Below are positions 32,969-42,200 of a stretch of DNA of 46,891 nucleotides, in pieces. The stretch covers positions 1 to 46,891 of the forward strand of contig JBEKHI010000010.1 of the NCBI GenBank assembly GCA_050012355.1, read 5' to 3'. Origin of the DNA: JBEKHI01 sp050012355 (GTDB taxonomy: Bacteria > Actinomycetota > Actinomycetes > Streptosporangiales > Streptosporangiaceae). The notes beneath the pieces were generated by a model. It had not been told where the DNA came from, did no database searches, and was given only the letters and a program-made list of their open reading frames with translations. Every line of letters begins with the position of its first letter. Position 1 is the first letter of the stretch. The position numbers were made by a program, and so were the translations under genes.

Positions 32969-33775
32969 TCAGGCTTGCTTGCGGGCAACGCCACCGTAGG
33001 CGACCCACTGCCGGGATTGTTCTTCCTGATAGCCGCCGGGACGCCAGTCGGTAATGTCGACCAGGCCGGGCTCGACCAGTTCCATGCCGTCGAAGAACGG
33101 AGCCACCTCGCGCCGCCGACGTAGGTGGCCCATACGGCCGCCCATCGGCTCGCGCGAGAGCCCGGACACGAAGCTCCGGACCGTGGCGTCGTCGGTGACC
33201 ATGTGCGAAAGGGCGAGGTAGCTCCCGGGAGCGACCCGGCTCATCATCCGGCGGGTGACCCCCCACGGGTCAGCCTCGTCCGGGATGAAGTGGAACAGCG
33301 CCAGGTACAGCACCCCGACCGGCTCGCTGAAATCGATAAGCCGCTGGGTACTCGAATGACCCAGAACCGCGTCCACATCGCAGGCGTCGCAGAGGATGAA
33401 CGCGGTATTGGCGTCCTCGGCCAACGCGGCCACCTTCTGGTGCCGCACCACGACCGGGTCGTTGTCGACGTAGACAACCCGCGAGCTGGGCGCGATGTCC
33501 TGAACTATCTGGTGCACGTTGTCCCTGGTCGGCAATCCGGACCCGTTGTCGATGAACTGGCGGATGCCGCACTCCTGGCTCAGGTAACGGATCACGCGCT
33601 CAAGGAACCGGCGGTTGTTGCGCGCTATCGCCTTGGTGCCCGGCATCGCGTTTTCCAGATGCTCGATCATCGCGCGATCGACCGCGTAGTTATCGGTCCC
33701 GCCGAGCATGTAGTCATACATCCGGGCGCCGCTCGCGTGCCTGGTGTCGATTTCGGCGAAACCGTCCTGCGGCAT
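32969..33775 (-). CDS. SAM-dependent methyltransferase, DUF574/Methyltransf_19 family
   Basis: 268 aa of the actinomycete-specific family. The typical start is RMYDYMLGGTDNYAVDR, then RNNRRFLERVIRYL, the SAM-binding FIDNGSGLPTRDNVHQIVQ, VVYVDNDPVVVRHQK, and a C-terminal VEPGLVDITDWRP. The substrate is unknown. It lies at the end of the XRE-DUF397 unit, and such genes are often near XRE/DUF397 pairs in this phylum. A GGAAGG element precedes the ATG. The start is overlapped by the DUF397 frame. Confidence 0.88.
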   Translation of the reverse strand: MPQDGFAEIDTRHASGARMYDYMLGGTDNYAVDRAMIEHLENAMPGTKAIARNNRRFLERVIRYLSQECGIRQFIDNGSGLPTRDNVHQIVQDIAPSSRVVYVDNDPVVVRHQKVAALAEDANTAFILCDACDVDAVLGHSSTQRLIDFSEPVGVLYLALFHFIPDEADPWGVTRRMMSRVAPGSYLALSHMVTDDATVRSFVSGLSREPMGGRMGHLRRRREVAPFFDGMELVEPGLVDITDWRPGGYQEEQSRQWVAYGGVARKQA

Positions 33776-34047
33776 ATCCGCTGTCCTTCCTTGCCCGTTC
33801 GCAGACTGGGGGGTTCCCGCGAGGCTAACCGAGGCTCGCCGCTTTTCACCCTAGCCGCGAACTCGCGCCAGGCTTGCTGGCCGACGATCAGCACCGGCCC
33901 GTCCGGGACCTTGGAATCCCGGATGCCGACGCCGTCCCCCGTCCCCGCGATAGCGACCTCGACGCAGTTTCCGGCGCCGCCACTGTAACTACTCGTGCGC
34001 CACCCGCCCTGCGGCGCCGCGGTGGCTTTCCTTCGCTGACCAGTCAC
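33667..34047 (-). CDS. DUF397-family small protein with unusually long C-terminus
   Basis: The DUF397 core is at about residues 14-72 (WRTSSYSGGAGNCVEVA, then IRDSKVPDGPVLIVGQQAWREF). The usual protein is only about 60-75 aa. Here the frame continues about 50 residues, overlapping the methyltransferase start by 109 bp, and that tail looks like out-of-frame reading. Perhaps a native stop near 33835 was lost. DUF397 proteins act with XRE/DUF5753 partners, in the WhiJ-type pairs of Streptomyces. It overlaps the XRE gene by 4 bp (ATGA). Confidence 0.75.
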   Translation of the reverse strand: MTGQRRKATAAPQGGWRTSSYSGGAGNCVEVAIAGTGDGVGIRDSKVPDGPVLIVGQQAWREFAARVKSGEPRLASREPPSLRTGKEGQRICRRTVSPKSTPGTRAAPGCMTTCSAGPITTRSIAR

Positions 34048-34922
34048 TTGGTCCCCTCCCTGATCCGGTAACCGAACGATGTGCTGCGCAGGAACGTCTG
34101 TGAGTCATCGGGTGACAGTGCACTGGCCTGGAGAGCGTTCCATAGCTCCTCATAGGCCCGCAACTCGTACGGGTCTTCCAGGAAGAGAGTGCCAATCGCG
34201 TTCTCCACACCCACGACCCCGAGGTCGCCAGGGTCAGAGAAGCTCATCAACGAGAACGGCCCGACCATCGCCGGATGTACCCCAGCGTCGAACGGCAGTA
34301 CCTGGATCGTGACGTTCGCCCGGTCCCGGGGCCGCATCAGGTACTCCAGCTGGGCGTGCATGACGTCGTACCCGCCGATCGGGCGCCGCAGCACTGCCTC
34401 GCTGAGCACAACGTTGAACCGGGGCGGCGGCGGGTCCGGACGGGTGAGGACTTCCTGCCGTTCCATCCGGATTTCGACGCGGCGCTTGACTTCCTCTGAG
34501 GTGTCGGTCGGGCGGCTAGCCCGAATTACCGCATGCGCGTAATCCAGGGTCTGGAGCAGGCCCGGCACCAGTTCCTGCTCGTAGGCGCGGATCGCCCGCG
34601 CCTCCGCTTCCAGGCTGATCAGGTCCGCGTAGTCACCGCCGATCAGGCCCGCGTACTTCTGCCACCAGCCGCGCTCGTTAACCCGCCGCGCTAGATCGGC
34701 CAGACGCGCCCGGTACCGCTCATCGTCGGCGCCGTAAAGGTCCAGAAGCTTCCGCAGCTCCGGCGCGGTGATCCCGGACTGGCGGTTCTCAATGCGGGAG
34801 ATCCGGGATGCCTGCCAGTCCACCCCCCGGGCCGCTTCCGTGACCGACAGGCCGGACTGCTCGCGCAATCCCCGCAATTCGGCGGCGAGCCGTCGCCGCC
34901 GCAGACTCGGCGATGCGGTCAT
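34044..34922 (-). CDS. XRE-family regulator with DUF5753 domain, WhiJ-like
   Basis: 292 aa. The helix-turn-helix is at about residues 8-65 (LRGLREQSGLSVTEAARGV, then RISRIENRQSG). The rest is the DUF5753 ligand-like domain (EQELVPGLLQTLDYAHAVIR, then ERQEVLTRPDPPP, VLPFDAGVHPAM). Proteins of this type, with a DUF397 partner, control development and antibiotic production in Streptomyces. The ATG at 34922 has GGGGAGG upstream; an earlier GTG at 34943 lacks it. Divergent ATPase and possible operator at 34953-34981. Confidence 0.87.
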   Translation of the reverse strand: MTASPSLRRRRLAAELRGLREQSGLSVTEAARGVDWQASRISRIENRQSGITAPELRKLLDLYGADDERYRARLADLARRVNERGWWQKYAGLIGGDYADLISLEAEARAIRAYEQELVPGLLQTLDYAHAVIRASRPTDTSEEVKRRVEIRMERQEVLTRPDPPPPRFNVVLSEAVLRRPIGGYDVMHAQLEYLMRPRDRANVTIQVLPFDAGVHPAMVGPFSLMSFSDPGDLGVVGVENAIGTLFLEDPYELRAYEELWNALQASALSPDDSQTFLRSTSFGYRIREGTK

Positions 34923-34952
34923 GCGACTGCCTCCCCTCGCCACTGGTTACAA

Positions 34953-34981
34953 TCTACCAAAATATATTGCGGACTGGTAGA
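34953..34981. promoter_or_regulatory. Inverted repeat upstream of the XRE gene, operator candidate
   Basis: TCTACCA (34953-34959) and TGGTAGA (34975-34981) are perfect arms separated by 15 bp of AT-rich DNA. The spacing puts the half-sites about two helical turns apart, suitable for a dimer of the divergently read XRE protein. Confidence 0.5.
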
Positions 34982-35015
34982 AATTGCACCATTATTGTTT
35001 GCAGCTGGCCGCCAG

Positions 35016-35045
35016 TTGCACGGTCCAGGGCTGGCTTGCACGGTC
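35016..35045 (+). repeat. Twin direct repeats TTGCACGGTC
   Basis: TTGCACGGTC occurs at 35016-35025 and 35036-35045, a 20-bp period (about two helical turns). Weaker TTGCA-type elements at 34984 and 34999 extend the series. It lies between the XRE operator and the ATPase gene and may be a binding array; no function is known. Confidence 0.4.
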
Positions 35046-35264
35046 TTCGCTGGCGGTTGGCTGACAGGGGCATGGAGGGCGATCGTGCACGAGAGCGTAC
35101 GGGCACGCAGCGCGGGTGACACAGACCAGCGTGTGTCGGCATCGGCGCTTCCATCCAATCGCGGCAATCTTGCTTGGGCATGTACCGGCACTCTCGCGCC
35201 CTCCATCCCCCAGATACGGCTGCAAAATGCGTCCCACAGCGGGTCGCGAGTACCGTCGTTTGAG

Positions 35265-35684
35265 ATGAGCCGGAGTGGCGGGTGGCCGCTGTCCAGCTTC
35301 CTGGAGCTCGGCGCCCTAGACGGGGCGGCGCCATCAGCCAGGCTGCATGCGCTGCACCTAGCCAGGGAGTGGGGGCTTGCCGAACTGGCTGATGAAACCC
35401 AGCTCGTGGTCTCCGAACTGGTCACCAACGCGGTCCGTGCGTCCAGGTCAATGGCCCACGCCGCCGTTGGGCTGTGGCTGGCATCCGACCAGTCGCGGGT
35501 AGCGATTACGGTCTGGGACGCCAGCTCCGACCCACCCCAACGGGTCGAAGCCTGCCAGGATGCCGAGAACGGCCGGGGGCTGCTGCTGGTCGAGGAAGTG
35601 AGCACGCAGTGGGGCTGGTACGCCCCGGTCGGGGCGGATCACACGCCGGATGCGGGAAAACTCGTCTGGGCCCTCGTCTCCTAG
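35265..35684 (+). CDS. RsbW-like ATP-binding protein (HATPase_c_2)
   Basis: 139 aa from the ATG at 35265. The N-box is ETQLVVSELVTNAVRAS, and the G2 box is ENGRGLLLVEEVSTQWGW. It belongs to the anti-sigma/serine-kinase-like ATPases that accompany XRE/DUF397 pairs in Streptomyces. The frame is open 90 codons further upstream but that stretch has no conserved look; a start at 35083 or 34995 cannot be excluded. The downstream neighbour is a convergent lipoprotein gene, with a family 1 repeat between them. Confidence 0.75.
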   Translation: MSRSGGWPLSSFLELGALDGAAPSARLHALHLAREWGLAELADETQLVVSELVTNAVRASRSMAHAAVGLWLASDQSRVAITVWDASSDPPQRVEACQDAENGRGLLLVEEVSTQWGWYAPVGADHTPDAGKLVWALVS

Positions 35685-35731
35685 CTGGACCCGCCCAGCA
35701 TGGCAATCGGGGTTCCGCGCGGCGGCGGGGT

Positions 35732-35793
35732 GATCCTGGTGGGTGCTGCACTACCCATCAAAGAGTGCGGGCGGTGCTGCACCCGCCAGGATC
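35732..35793 (+). repeat. Dispersed hairpin repeat, family 1, copy 4, best conserved
   Basis: Outer arms GATCCTGGTGGGTGCTGCAC and its complement (35773-35793) pair over about 20 bp with two mismatches; the centre has ACTACCCATCAAAGAGTGCG. It lies between convergent stops at 35684 and 35807. It is nearly identical to the 7797-7853 copy in the 36-base core. Confidence 0.65.
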
Positions 35794-35806
35794 GATCGTG
35801 GGGCGG

Positions 35807-36943
35807 TTACCAGTGGGTGGGGTAGACGGTGGGCGTCGGGTCAGTCGACCCGGACGGAGAGGGCGTGGCTGTCACGGTCGGGGTGGTGCTTGGGGAAGCT
35901 GAGGCGGACGGGGACGTCGTAGACGGCGAGGTCGCCATCGACGAACTCGGCATTGATGAACTGGGCGCCGGCGAGACGGATGAAGGCGGCATCGCGGGAG
36001 TTGACGAGGCCGTTGCTGAGGCGGAGGCCGACGGCGACGCGCTGCCGGTCACCGCGACGCTGGTGATGTCGGTGCAGAGCATCGGGCGGAAATAGAGCGT
36101 GGGCTCGCCGTTCGCGAGGATCTGGTTCATGCCGCCCATGTGCAGGTTCAGGTACCAGTTGCCCGGCCCCGGGTAGCTGGTGACTCCGGTGACCACGCGT
36201 GTCTGGTCCACGATGGCCCCGTTGGAGTCGGCGATGAAGTCGGGGATCATGTACTTCACTGCGCCTTGGGACTGGCAGCTGCCGAGATGAACGTGCGCCG
36301 CATGCGGCCCAGGGGTGAGTCCGGTCGCCGTGACGGTGATGGTCAGTGTCTGCGCGCTTGGGTCGAAGGTGATCGTGGTGACTCCGGCGGGCCTGCCGTA
36401 GGGGCTCACCGGGCGCAGCGTCACGGTCTCGCCGGCGCCAGACGGGAAGCTCGCTTCGGCGATCGGCTCGGCGGCCAGCTGGCGGCCGTTCGTCATCGAG
36501 GTCATCGCGCTGTACGCCACGGTGTCGCCCAGGCTGATGACAAGCCGACCGCCGCGCACCGCGTCGACGCGGCCCTGCGAGGTCAGTGTCGCGGCCGCCT
36601 GGCCGGTGCTGTCAGCGGTCAGCATCGTGAACGGGACGGTACGCCCGGAGCCCGTCACGAAGGACACGCTGTGCGCGGAACCGGGGGTCAACCCGGCCAC
36701 GACCACATGCGCCAGCAGGACACCGTGGTCGCCCCGGCTGATCGTGACCGTACCGGCCGGCATCGCCCGCAGGATGTACCTGCCGGGGCCGGTCGTCACG
36801 CCGGTGGTACCCGCATCGGTGACGGAAGCCGTTGACGGGGGCGTACCGCTGGAACTCGTGACGCTAGCAGGGTTGCACGCGGTGATCCCCGCTCCGATCG
36901 CGGCGATCGCGAGCACCGACAGCAATGGTTTCGTGGTTCTCAT
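35807..36943 (-). CDS. Lipoprotein with tandem CHRD-like domains and Ser/Pro tail
   Basis: 378 aa. The signal peptide has a lipobox (GAGITAC), placing the protein outside the cell on the membrane. Two beta-sandwich repeats follow: residues about 55-165 and 180-290. The latter resembles CHRD (GLTPGPHAAHVHLGSC, then GPGNWYLNLHMGG). The remaining 80 residues are a Ser/Thr/Pro-rich low-complexity tail probably spanning the wall. Function unknown; CHRD-type domains may bind metals or sugars. AAGGA lies upstream of the ATG. Confidence 0.75.
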   Translation of the reverse strand: MRTTKPLLSVLAIAAIGAGITACNPASVTSSSGTPPSTASVTDAGTTGVTTGPGRYILRAMPAGTVTISRGDHGVLLAHVVVAGLTPGSAHSVSFVTGSGRTVPFTMLTADSTGQAAATLTSQGRVDAVRGGRLVISLGDTVAYSAMTSMTNGRQLAAEPIAEASFPSGAGETVTLRPVSPYGRPAGVTTITFDPSAQTLTITVTATGLTPGPHAAHVHLGSCQSQGAVKYMIPDFIADSNGAIVDQTRVVTGVTSYPGPGNWYLNLHMGGMNQILANGEPTLYFRPMLCTDITSVAVTGSASPSASASATASSTPAMPPSSVSPAPSSSMPSSSMATSPSTTSPSASASPSTTPTVTATPSPSGSTDPTPTVYPTHW

Positions 36944-37034
36944 GACAAGTCCTTAACTCACTGGCAGCAAATGGGTTCAGTACTTGTCACGGGTCGGCAG
37001 GCGCCAGGGTTCGCCAGTTAATAGCACCGAAAGA

Positions 37035-39077
37035 TCAGGGTGTCAGCAGCCGGATGCTCGCCGCGCTCGCGTACAGGTCGACCGGCCCGGTCGCGAAGGT
37101 GCGGACCTGAAGGTGCGTGTCCTGTTCCTCCGGTACCCACGCCTGCAGGGTGAGGGTCTGCGGCGCCGAGGTGAGCTGGACCGGGCTGCTGGTCAGGTCG
37201 TTATCGCCGTTCCAGAAGTCGAGGTAGACGTAGCCAGTGCCCTGGAGGGTGACCGAGACCTGGTAGTAGTTCCCGCCGGCGAGTTCGGACGACGGGTTGA
37301 CCCAGATCCACGAGTCAGGCGCCGCGCTGGTCTCGGTCCACTGCACGGCGCTCGCACCCTGCGGGGTGGTGACGTCCGTCGTGAGGGTGCCCGGGATGGA
37401 GCCGACGCCGTTCTCGACCGGTCCCTGCCAGTCCAGCTGGCCAGTTGGCGAGGTGCCGAGCAGGTTGGCGCCGGAGGGCGTGAGCTTCAGCTGCCTGGCG
37501 AGCGCGAAGAACTGGTCGCCGCGGACCACCACATAGTCGTCGCCGAGCGAGCTGGCGATCGTCATGATGTCGGTGGGCGCCAGATCCCAGGCGTCGATCC
37601 CGATCGACAGCAACAGCGGAACGGTGCCGTCCCACCCCGCCGAGGCTGAGGCGATCGCCTGCTGCCCTTCGGCGACCGTAGACGCCATCCAGCTGATGAA
37701 CAGCGGGGTGTCGCCGATGGCCGTCTGCCACGTGTAAGAGTTCCAGGATTCCAGCAGGCCGATAGGCCGCACGTCGGCCACGTATCGCTCCGCGGTCGCT
37801 GCGTCCATCGGGACATCCTGACCTGATATCCGGTTGAGGATCACCGCCGAGTCCATCCCGGTCTTATCCAAGTAGCGCCGGGTCAGCTCGGTGAACGCGC
37901 CCAGCTTGCTGGTCGGCCAGTCGCCCGGGTACACATAGCCCGCGCCCGACGGGCCCGCCATGAAATAGTCGTTGCTGGTCGCGGTCCGCTGGTAGTAGGA
38001 CAGGAACGACGGTGCGGCGTCGGCTCCGAGCGGCTGTACGGTCCAGTTGATCGGCACCTGGCCGCGCGCCGGATCCGCCCAGAGCTGCCGCATCCGGTGC
38101 TGGTCGTACTGCAGGTTGTCGCCGTCGGTCACGCTGAAGGTCACGTAGATCTTGTTCTCAAGCGGCGGTACGTCCGCGTGCCGCTGCGAGCTGCTGATCG
38201 GCGCCCGCACGCCGCCAAAGACGGTCAGGTTGGCGCTGTAGTCGCTGGCCAGCACGACCTGCCCATACTGCGACGTCACCTGCGTCCCGTCGCTCTCACC
38301 GGTGACGTCCGACGGCCACCAGCCTAGGTAGGGCGCACCGGCCGGCATGTCGCTGAGCACCTGCTCCAGCAACGCGAGCTCGTCGGGGGTGCCCGGGTCC
38401 AGGAACATCACCAGGCCGCGATTCGCGACCGCGTAGTCGCGCAGGTACCCGGAGATCCCCGGGTCAAGGCCAATGAACATCCGGTGCGTCGTCTTCGGCC
38501 AGAGGTTGTTGAAGGCCCAGGTGTAGGCGTCCAGGTCAGTGCTGAACTTTCCCTGCAGGTCCGCGATGACGGGCAGCCCCGCGCTCGACGCCACCGCCGG
38601 CGACGTCGCCACCGCGTCGTGCAGGCCGGCCAGCGTGGTGGCGACGTTGACGGTTCCGGCTACGTCCGGGTCGTAAAGCACGGCGCCGGTGATCTCGTCG
38701 CCGTATGCGCGGAGCAAGCTCATCGGGTCAGCGGCCACCTGGTACGGGATGGCTATGTCGTCCAGCCAGGTGTAGAGCCCCTCGTTCTGCGGCTGGAGCA
38801 GGTAGATCCGCGGCCTGCTCCGGTTGACGATCCCCTGCAGCGTGGTGAGCAGCACTTGCTCGTCCGCGGACACGTTGGTCATGTCGGCGACGTCCAGCCG
38901 CAGCGGCGTGGCGAACGTCGGCAGGGCCTGGCCAGACGGCCAGCTGATCCCCGTCTTCCCGGGCGACGTCGCGGCGCGAGCGGCCGTCGGGATCATGCCA
39001 GCGGCGATCCCCGTCGCCGCCGCACCAGCGGCCAGGCCGAGAAACTGACGACGCGATCGGGGGTGGTTGCGGCGCAT
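37035..39077 (-). CDS. Tat-exported GxGYxYP-domain protein, putative carbohydrate-active
   Basis: 680 aa. A twin-arginine signal (SRRQFLGLAAGAAATG) sends it out folded. The middle part contains the family motif GAGYVYP and the conserved FSVTDGDNLQYDQHRM. The C-terminal 140 residues form a beta-sandwich like a carbohydrate-binding module. GxGYxYP proteins occur among polysaccharide-degradation genes, but no activity is established to my knowledge. The LacI-type operator upstream supports sugar-dependent control. AAGGGAT lies before the ATG. Confidence 0.85.
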   Translation of the reverse strand: MRRNHPRSRRQFLGLAAGAAATGIAAGMIPTAARAATSPGKTGISWPSGQALPTFATPLRLDVADMTNVSADEQVLLTTLQGIVNRSRPRIYLLQPQNEGLYTWLDDIAIPYQVAADPMSLLRAYGDEITGAVLYDPDVAGTVNVATTLAGLHDAVATSPAVASSAGLPVIADLQGKFSTDLDAYTWAFNNLWPKTTHRMFIGLDPGISGYLRDYAVANRGLVMFLDPGTPDELALLEQVLSDMPAGAPYLGWWPSDVTGESDGTQVTSQYGQVVLASDYSANLTVFGGVRAPISSSQRHADVPPLENKIYVTFSVTDGDNLQYDQHRMRQLWADPARGQVPINWTVQPLGADAAPSFLSYYQRTATSNDYFMAGPSGAGYVYPGDWPTSKLGAFTELTRRYLDKTGMDSAVILNRISGQDVPMDAATAERYVADVRPIGLLESWNSYTWQTAIGDTPLFISWMASTVAEGQQAIASASAGWDGTVPLLLSIGIDAWDLAPTDIMTIASSLGDDYVVVRGDQFFALARQLKLTPSGANLLGTSPTGQLDWQGPVENGVGSIPGTLTTDVTTPQGASAVQWTETSAAPDSWIWVNPSSELAGGNYYQVSVTLQGTGYVYLDFWNGDNDLTSSPVQLTSAPQTLTLQAWVPEEQDTHLQVRTFATGPVDLYASAASIRLLTP

Positions 39078-39093
39078 TTAGATCCCTTCATCC

Positions 39094-39107
39094 TGACAAC
39101 GTTGTCA
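39094..39107. promoter_or_regulatory. LacI-type operator upstream of the GxGYxYP gene
   Basis: TGACAACGTTGTCA, a perfect 14-bp palindrome with central CG. It is 17 bp before the start and just beyond a CATATG-like -10. It shares 13 of 14 bases with the site at 3839-3852. Confidence 0.65.
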
Positions 39108-39175
39108 TATGGTGCTTTGAACCGTTTTTACCTCTATGTGGAGAACGCGACAAGACCCAACCCCGGCAGCCCTCC

Positions 39176-39229
39176 GCCATGGATGTCCCATCGCTGGGCC
39201 TATAGCGCCAGCGATGGGACATCCATGGC
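39176..39229. repeat. Dispersed palindromic repeat, family 2, copy 2
   Basis: 22-bp perfect inverted arms (39176-39197 and 39208-39229) with a 10-base loop GCCTATAGCG. The core, read on the minus strand, is GGCGCTATAGGCC as in the copy at 42447-42498. It lies between the adnA stop and the GxGYxYP operator. No U-tract. Confidence 0.75.
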
Positions 39230-39241
39230 GCTGGTGGGCGG

Positions 39242-42200
39242 CTAGGTGACCTGGGTGCCATCGGGGTGGACTGGGCAGCAGGACGAGACTGGGCAAGTGC
39301 GGCAGCCGGAGTTCACCCGGGCTTCGAAGACCGGGCCGGCCATCCCGGCCGCGACCGCTTCCACCAGGTCCTTCGCCCAGGCCGGGTCCTCGTCATCACC
39401 GAGCGCCTGCTGCCGTTGTACGCGGGCACGGGCGGTGTAGGACGCCTTTCCCACCTGGACGAGTTCCGCGCCGCCCGGATCGGCCATGCCGAAGCGCTCG
39501 AACGCGCCGAGCAGGATCGCTAGCTGATAGACCCCGAGCTGCGGATGCCGGTCAAGCTCGTCCTCGCGCGGCGCGGACGATCCCGTCTTGAGGTCGACGA
39601 TGACACCGCGACCGGCGGCGTCCTGTTCCAGCCGGTCCACCCGGCCGGTGATCTCGACCTGCCCGATCCGCACCTTCAGCGCCTGCTCGACCGCCACCAG
39701 TTCGCGAGGGTTCGAGGCGTGCCAGTCGAGGAACTTCCGCACCATCTTCTCTGCCAGCTGACGCTGCCGGGAGCCGTACCAGGCGCTACCGAAATCCAGG
39801 TGATGCCAGATCTCGTCGATGCGATCGGCCACCCCCCGTTCTGTCGAACCTTCTGCTATTAGTACGGCGGCGGCGTGAATTACGGTGCCCAGGTGGCGCA
39901 GGACATCGGAGCGCCCCGCGCCGGCCGCGGATTCAAGCAGCCAGCGCAGCCCGCAGCGGGCGAACGACTCGACCTGGGACGGCGATAGCCGGACGGTCTC
40001 CCCCGGTGCGACGATCGGCGATTCGTCGGACAGCGTGGTCAGCGCGTACCAGTCGCCCGGATCCGCGCCGCGTACTCCGGCGGCGGCGAGCCGGGCTAGC
40101 TCGCTCGCGGCCGACTGGCGCAGCGCGGGGGCCCCGGCCGGGTCACTCGCTGTGCGACGCAGGTCGGCGACCAGCACCGGGAGCGACAGCCAGCGGGTTC
40201 CCGAGCCAGCTCGCTCGATTTCGATCTCGTCACCGGCCAGTTCGGCGAGAAACCTGGACGGCCGCTCGTCCGCCTCGTCGCCGCCCGCCGCGGTGACGAC
40301 CAGCAGGCGTTTCGCACGGGTCGCAGCGACGTAGAACAGGCGGCGTTCTTCGGCCATGAGCTTGGCGGATAGCGTGGCAGCTCGCTGGTCGGCCGGGATG
40401 CCCGCCAGTCCGGCCGCCGCCTCGGCTAGGTCGTCGGTGCCGAGCAATGACCCGCGCAGCCGCAGGTCGGGCCACAGCTCCTCCTGCACGCCCGCGACGA
40501 CCACGACATCCCACTCCAGGCCCTTCGAGCGGTGCGCGGTGAGTACGGCTACCGCGTCGCCGGGCTGGGCGCGTTCGGCCAGCGTGTCACCGGCGATTTC
40601 CTGGCCGCTCAGCGACGCGAGGAACAACTCCGGCGAACCAGGCGGCAGCTGGTCGCCGAAATGCGCCGCGGTATCGAACAGCGCGAGTACCGCGTCCAGG
40701 TCACGGTCGGCCGCGGCTCCCTGCTGTCCGCCGCGCGCGCTCGCCTCCTGCCACCGGTCCGCGAGGCCAGATTTGTTCCAGATCGCCCATAGAACGTCTT
40801 CGGCGGTCCCGCCGTCGAGCGCGCGCCGGGCGGCGTCGATCAGCGCCGCGACGCGACGGGCGGGTCCGGCGACGGACTCGCGCATCGTCGCCAGGACGCG
40901 GTCGTCGCGCAGCGCATCGGCCAGCGGCGTCCCGTCGAGCGCGCGGCGAAGCCTGCGCAGTCCGAGAGCGTCGGTGCCGCCGAGCGGTCCGGTAAGGAGT
41001 TCGGCAGCGGTCTCCTCGTCCAGCGTGCCGGGCCGGATGGCGGTCCGCAGCACGGTCAGCAGCGGTCGCACGCCCGGCTCGTCCGGCAGCGGCGCCTCGT
41101 CACCCCGGATGTCGGCCGGCACGCCCGCGGTGGTGAGCGCGCGCCTGATCAGCGGCACCTGCCGTTGGGCAGAACGCAGCAGCACCGCCATCCTGCTATA
41201 CGGGACGTTGTCGGACAGATGCGCGCGCCGCAGGATGTCAGCGACCAGGGCCGCCTCCTGCGCCGAGGTGTCGGCGATTACGACGCGGACCTGGCCTGGG
41301 TCGGCGGCGGCGATCGGCTTTAGATCACGGTGACCGGTGTTGTTCGCTGGGAGCCTGCGCGCTACGCGCCTGGACGCGGCGAGCAGCGCTGGGCCGCTGC
41401 GCCGGCAAGTGGTCAGCGCGACCGTCTCGGCCGGTGAGCCGTCGGCGTTGCGGAACCGCTGAGGGAACTCGTTGATCGCGGTGACGTCGGCGCCGCGGAA
41501 CGCGTAGATGGACTGGTCCGGGTCACCGACGACGATCAGCTCGCGCCCGCCGCCGGCCAGCGCCGTCAGCAGGCTTTCCTGCGCCGGGTCGCTGTCTTGG
41601 TACTCGTCGACGAAGACGACGTCGTAGGCGTCGCGTTCGCGCCGCCTGGTGTCCGGCCTGCTGAGCAGCGAGGCGGCGATCCGGACGATCTCCGCGTAGT
41701 CGTAGGCGGGCACCGGGGCCAGGTCGAATCTGGCGGCGTACCGATCCAGGAATCCGCCCGCCGCCACCCAGTCATCGCGATGCAGCGAGCGGCCAAGCTG
41801 GCGGAGCCGTTTGCCGTCGAGGCCACGTTCGGCCGCACGCATGAGGAGATCGCGCAGCTCCTCGGCGAAGCCTTTGGTGGCGAGTGCCGGCGTGAGGGCG
41901 TCCGGCCATCGGGTTGCCCCGTCCTGGACCTCACCCCTGAGCAGCCGCCTGATCTCCAGCAGCTGTTCCGGCGCGGACAGCAGCCGGGGCGGTTCGTCAC
42001 CGGCCTTGGTGAACTCCCGTCGCACCAGCGCGTAGGCGTAACTGTGGAAGGTGAGCGCGAGCGGTTCCTTGGTGGTGCGGCGCAGCCGCTGCGTGATGCG
42101 GTCACGAAGCTCGCCCGCTGCCTTGCGGCTGAAGGTGAGCACCAGGATGCGCTCGGGGTCGATGTCCCGCTGCTCGATCCGGTGCGCTACCGCTTCCACG

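Noticed and set aside
39176..39229. Intrinsic terminator of adnA
   Set aside because: The stem is perfect but no U-tract follows, and related elements occur upstream of genes, so it is treated as a dispersed repeat.
27572..39241. Prophage or integrative element between adnB and adnA
   Set aside because: No integrase, transposase, phage or conjugation gene and no clear attachment repeat is visible; the genes are ordinary chromosomal types.
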